The position numbers and the translations under genes were made by a program. 5,850 nt of DNA from Myxococcaceae bacterium (lineage in GTDB: Bacteria > Myxococcota > Myxococcia > Myxococcales > Myxococcaceae), in contig JAGSPQ010000263.1 of NCBI GenBank assembly GCA_018262385.1, forward strand, positions 1 through 5,850. The letters run 5' to 3'. Below are positions 4,858-5,850 of this stretch, piece after piece; position 1 is the stretch's first letter; each line of letters opens with the position of its first letter. The notes under the pieces were generated by a model that saw only the letters and a list, made by a program, of their open reading frames with translations, searched no databases and had not been told where the DNA came from.

Positions 4858-5850
4858 ATGACCAAATCATTGGTGTGTCTGTTGTCTGTCTTTGTCCTCG
4901 CGGCGCCGGCGCTGGCGCAGCCCGCTCCGCCGCTGCGGCCGGGCGAGCGGCGAATCAACCCCACCGCTCCGGTCGAAGGCACCGGCTCGGTGACGCCGGT
5001 TCCGGCCGGGGCGAAGAAGCCCAACTGCGAAGAGCTGCGCCGCAAGGCCCGCTACAACATCTACTTCGACAAGGTCGAGATCGAGAAGCTGGTCCAGACC
5101 GTGTCGGACGCGACCTGCAAGACGTTCATCCTCCCCGAGAACATCCGCGGCAAGATCTCGATCATCGGCCCGGAGAACGGAAAGGTCGAAGTGAACGGCG
5201 AGCAGTTCTACGCCGCCTTCCTCGCCGCCCTCGATTCGAACAGCCTCGCCGTCTACGAGCACGGCCGGTTCCTCAAGATCGTCGACAAGCAGCGGGCCAA
5301 GCAGTTCCCCATCCCCACCATCACCGACCCGTCGATGGAGTACACGACCAACGAGCAGATGGTCACCCGGATGTTCAAGGTGAAGTACGTCGAGATCGAG
5401 CAGCTGCGCGGGGTGCTGCAGCAGCTGGTCACTCCCTCGGGCGACACGATTCCCTTCCAGCCCGACACGATCATCATCAACGACCTCGGCTCGAACATGC
5501 ACCGCCTCGAGAAGGTGGTGGAGCAGCTCGACTCGCGCAGCAGCAGCGACCAGATCCAGGTGATCCAGATCCAGTACGCCACCGCGCAGGAGATCGCCGA
5601 CAAGGTCCAGAAGCTGTTCGAGTCGAAGACCCCGCGGCCGGGGCAGCGCCCGGGCAACATCGCCGCGATGCCGCCTCCGCCGGGCTCGAGCCCCACCGGC
5701 ATGCCGCCTTCCGGAACCGCGGGCGCAGCTGGCGACACCGGCGGGCCGGCGACCCTGAGCCAGCTGATCCCCGACGAGCGGACCAACAAGCTGATCATCA
5801 TCGCCAGCCCGGGCGCGATGGAGCGGATCCACGCGCTGATCCGCGAGATC
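4858..5850 (+). CDS. gspD: Type II secretion system secretin GspD, N-terminal 331 codons (runs off right edge)
   Basis: The ATG at 4858, seven bases after the gspC stop, opens a reading frame to the window end. Residues 1-20 form a Sec signal peptide with probable cleavage after ALA (20/21). No lipobox is seen. A Pro-rich spacer (21-55) precedes the N0 domain (about 58-145; YFDKVEIEKLVQTVSD, then a beta segment IRGKISI). N1 is about 168-228 (MFKVKYVEIEQLRGVLQQL ending in LEKVVEQLD). N2 starts near 233 (VIQIQYATAQEIADKVQKLF) and is interrupted by a Pro/Gly/Ser/Thr/Ala-rich insert (about 257-298) before IPDERTNKLIIIAS (304-317). N3 and the outer-membrane beta-barrel lie beyond the edge. The secretin forms the multimeric outer-membrane channel for folded exoproteins. 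No Shine-Dalgarno is obvious, so translation is probably coupled to gspC. A type III or IV pilus secretin is less likely given gspC immediately upstream. Confidence 0.93.
   Translation, partial: MTKSLVCLLSVFVLAAPALAQPAPPLRPGERRINPTAPVEGTGSVTPVPAGAKKPNCEELRRKARYNIYFDKVEIEKLVQTVSDATCKTFILPENIRGKISIIGPENGKVEVNGEQFYAAFLAALDSNSLAVYEHGRFLKIVDKQRAKQFPIPTITDPSMEYTTNEQMVTRMFKVKYVEIEQLRGVLQQLVTPSGDTIPFQPDTIIINDLGSNMHRLEKVVEQLDSRSSSDQIQVIQIQYATAQEIADKVQKLFESKTPRPGQRPGNIAAMPPPPGSSPTGMPPSGTAGAAGDTGGPATLSQLIPDERTNKLIIIASPGAMERIHALIREI

Noticed and set aside
4867..5832. Long minus-strand ORFs antisense to gspC and gspD (also 3903-5045)
   Set aside because: Asp/Arg/Leu/Val-repetitive translations typical of the antisense of GC3-rich genes, with no recognisable fold.
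1..5850. CRISPR arrays, tRNA or rRNA genes, insertion sequences, attachment sites
   Set aside because: No regularly spaced repeats, cloverleaf-like sequence, transposase motifs or terminal inverted repeats were seen on reading both strands. The window is almost fully covered by conventional genes of uniform composition.

Overview
The window is uniformly GC-rich with strong GC3 codon bias, so many long antisense and out-of-frame ORFs appear that are only shadows of real genes. The base composition, the type II secretion genes headed by a gspC-gspD pair, and a tandem PilZ protein fit a high-GC proteobacterium in the broad sense. A myxobacterial or related deltaproteobacterial-type organism is my best guess. 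It is inferred from gene content, not from a marker gene.

Left part (1-3107), acyl-CoA metabolism. The 5' end of a crotonase (enoyl-CoA hydratase/isomerase family) gene lies on the minus strand and runs off the left edge. A 79-bp divergent region separates it from a tightly packed plus-strand operon of three genes: an APH-fold phosphotransferase, a small all-helical protein resembling DUF6285, and an ACAD10/11-type acyl-CoA dehydrogenase. The second and third genes overlap by ATGA. This is the same gene trio as lvaA-lvaB-lvaC, which process 4-hydroxyacyl-CoA in Pseudomonas putida levulinate catabolism, and the first and last parts correspond to the two halves of mammalian ACAD10/ACAD11. The likely job is activation of a gamma-hydroxyacyl-CoA by phosphorylation, then rearrangement by the dehydrogenase-like enzyme into a 3-hydroxyacyl-CoA that can enter beta-oxidation. 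The divergent crotonase may belong to the same pathway.

Middle (3108-3905). A two-domain PilZ protein is encoded on the minus strand. Its stop codon abuts that of the dehydrogenase with no bases between. Its promoter region (3765-3905) is shared with the type II secretion genes. That region carries two TGAC-N5-GTC(A/G) half-palindromic boxes exactly 31 bp apart, an AT-rich patch, and a well-spaced sigma54-like -24/-12 element reading toward gspC.

Right part (3906-5850), type II secretion. gspC encodes the inner-membrane clamp protein, with a transmembrane helix, HR domain and PDZ domain. Seven bases later comes gspD, the outer-membrane secretin, cut off by the right edge after its signal peptide and N0, N1 and part of N2. 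GspC HR and GspD N0 are known contact partners, so the two genes encode both sides of the periplasm-spanning connection.
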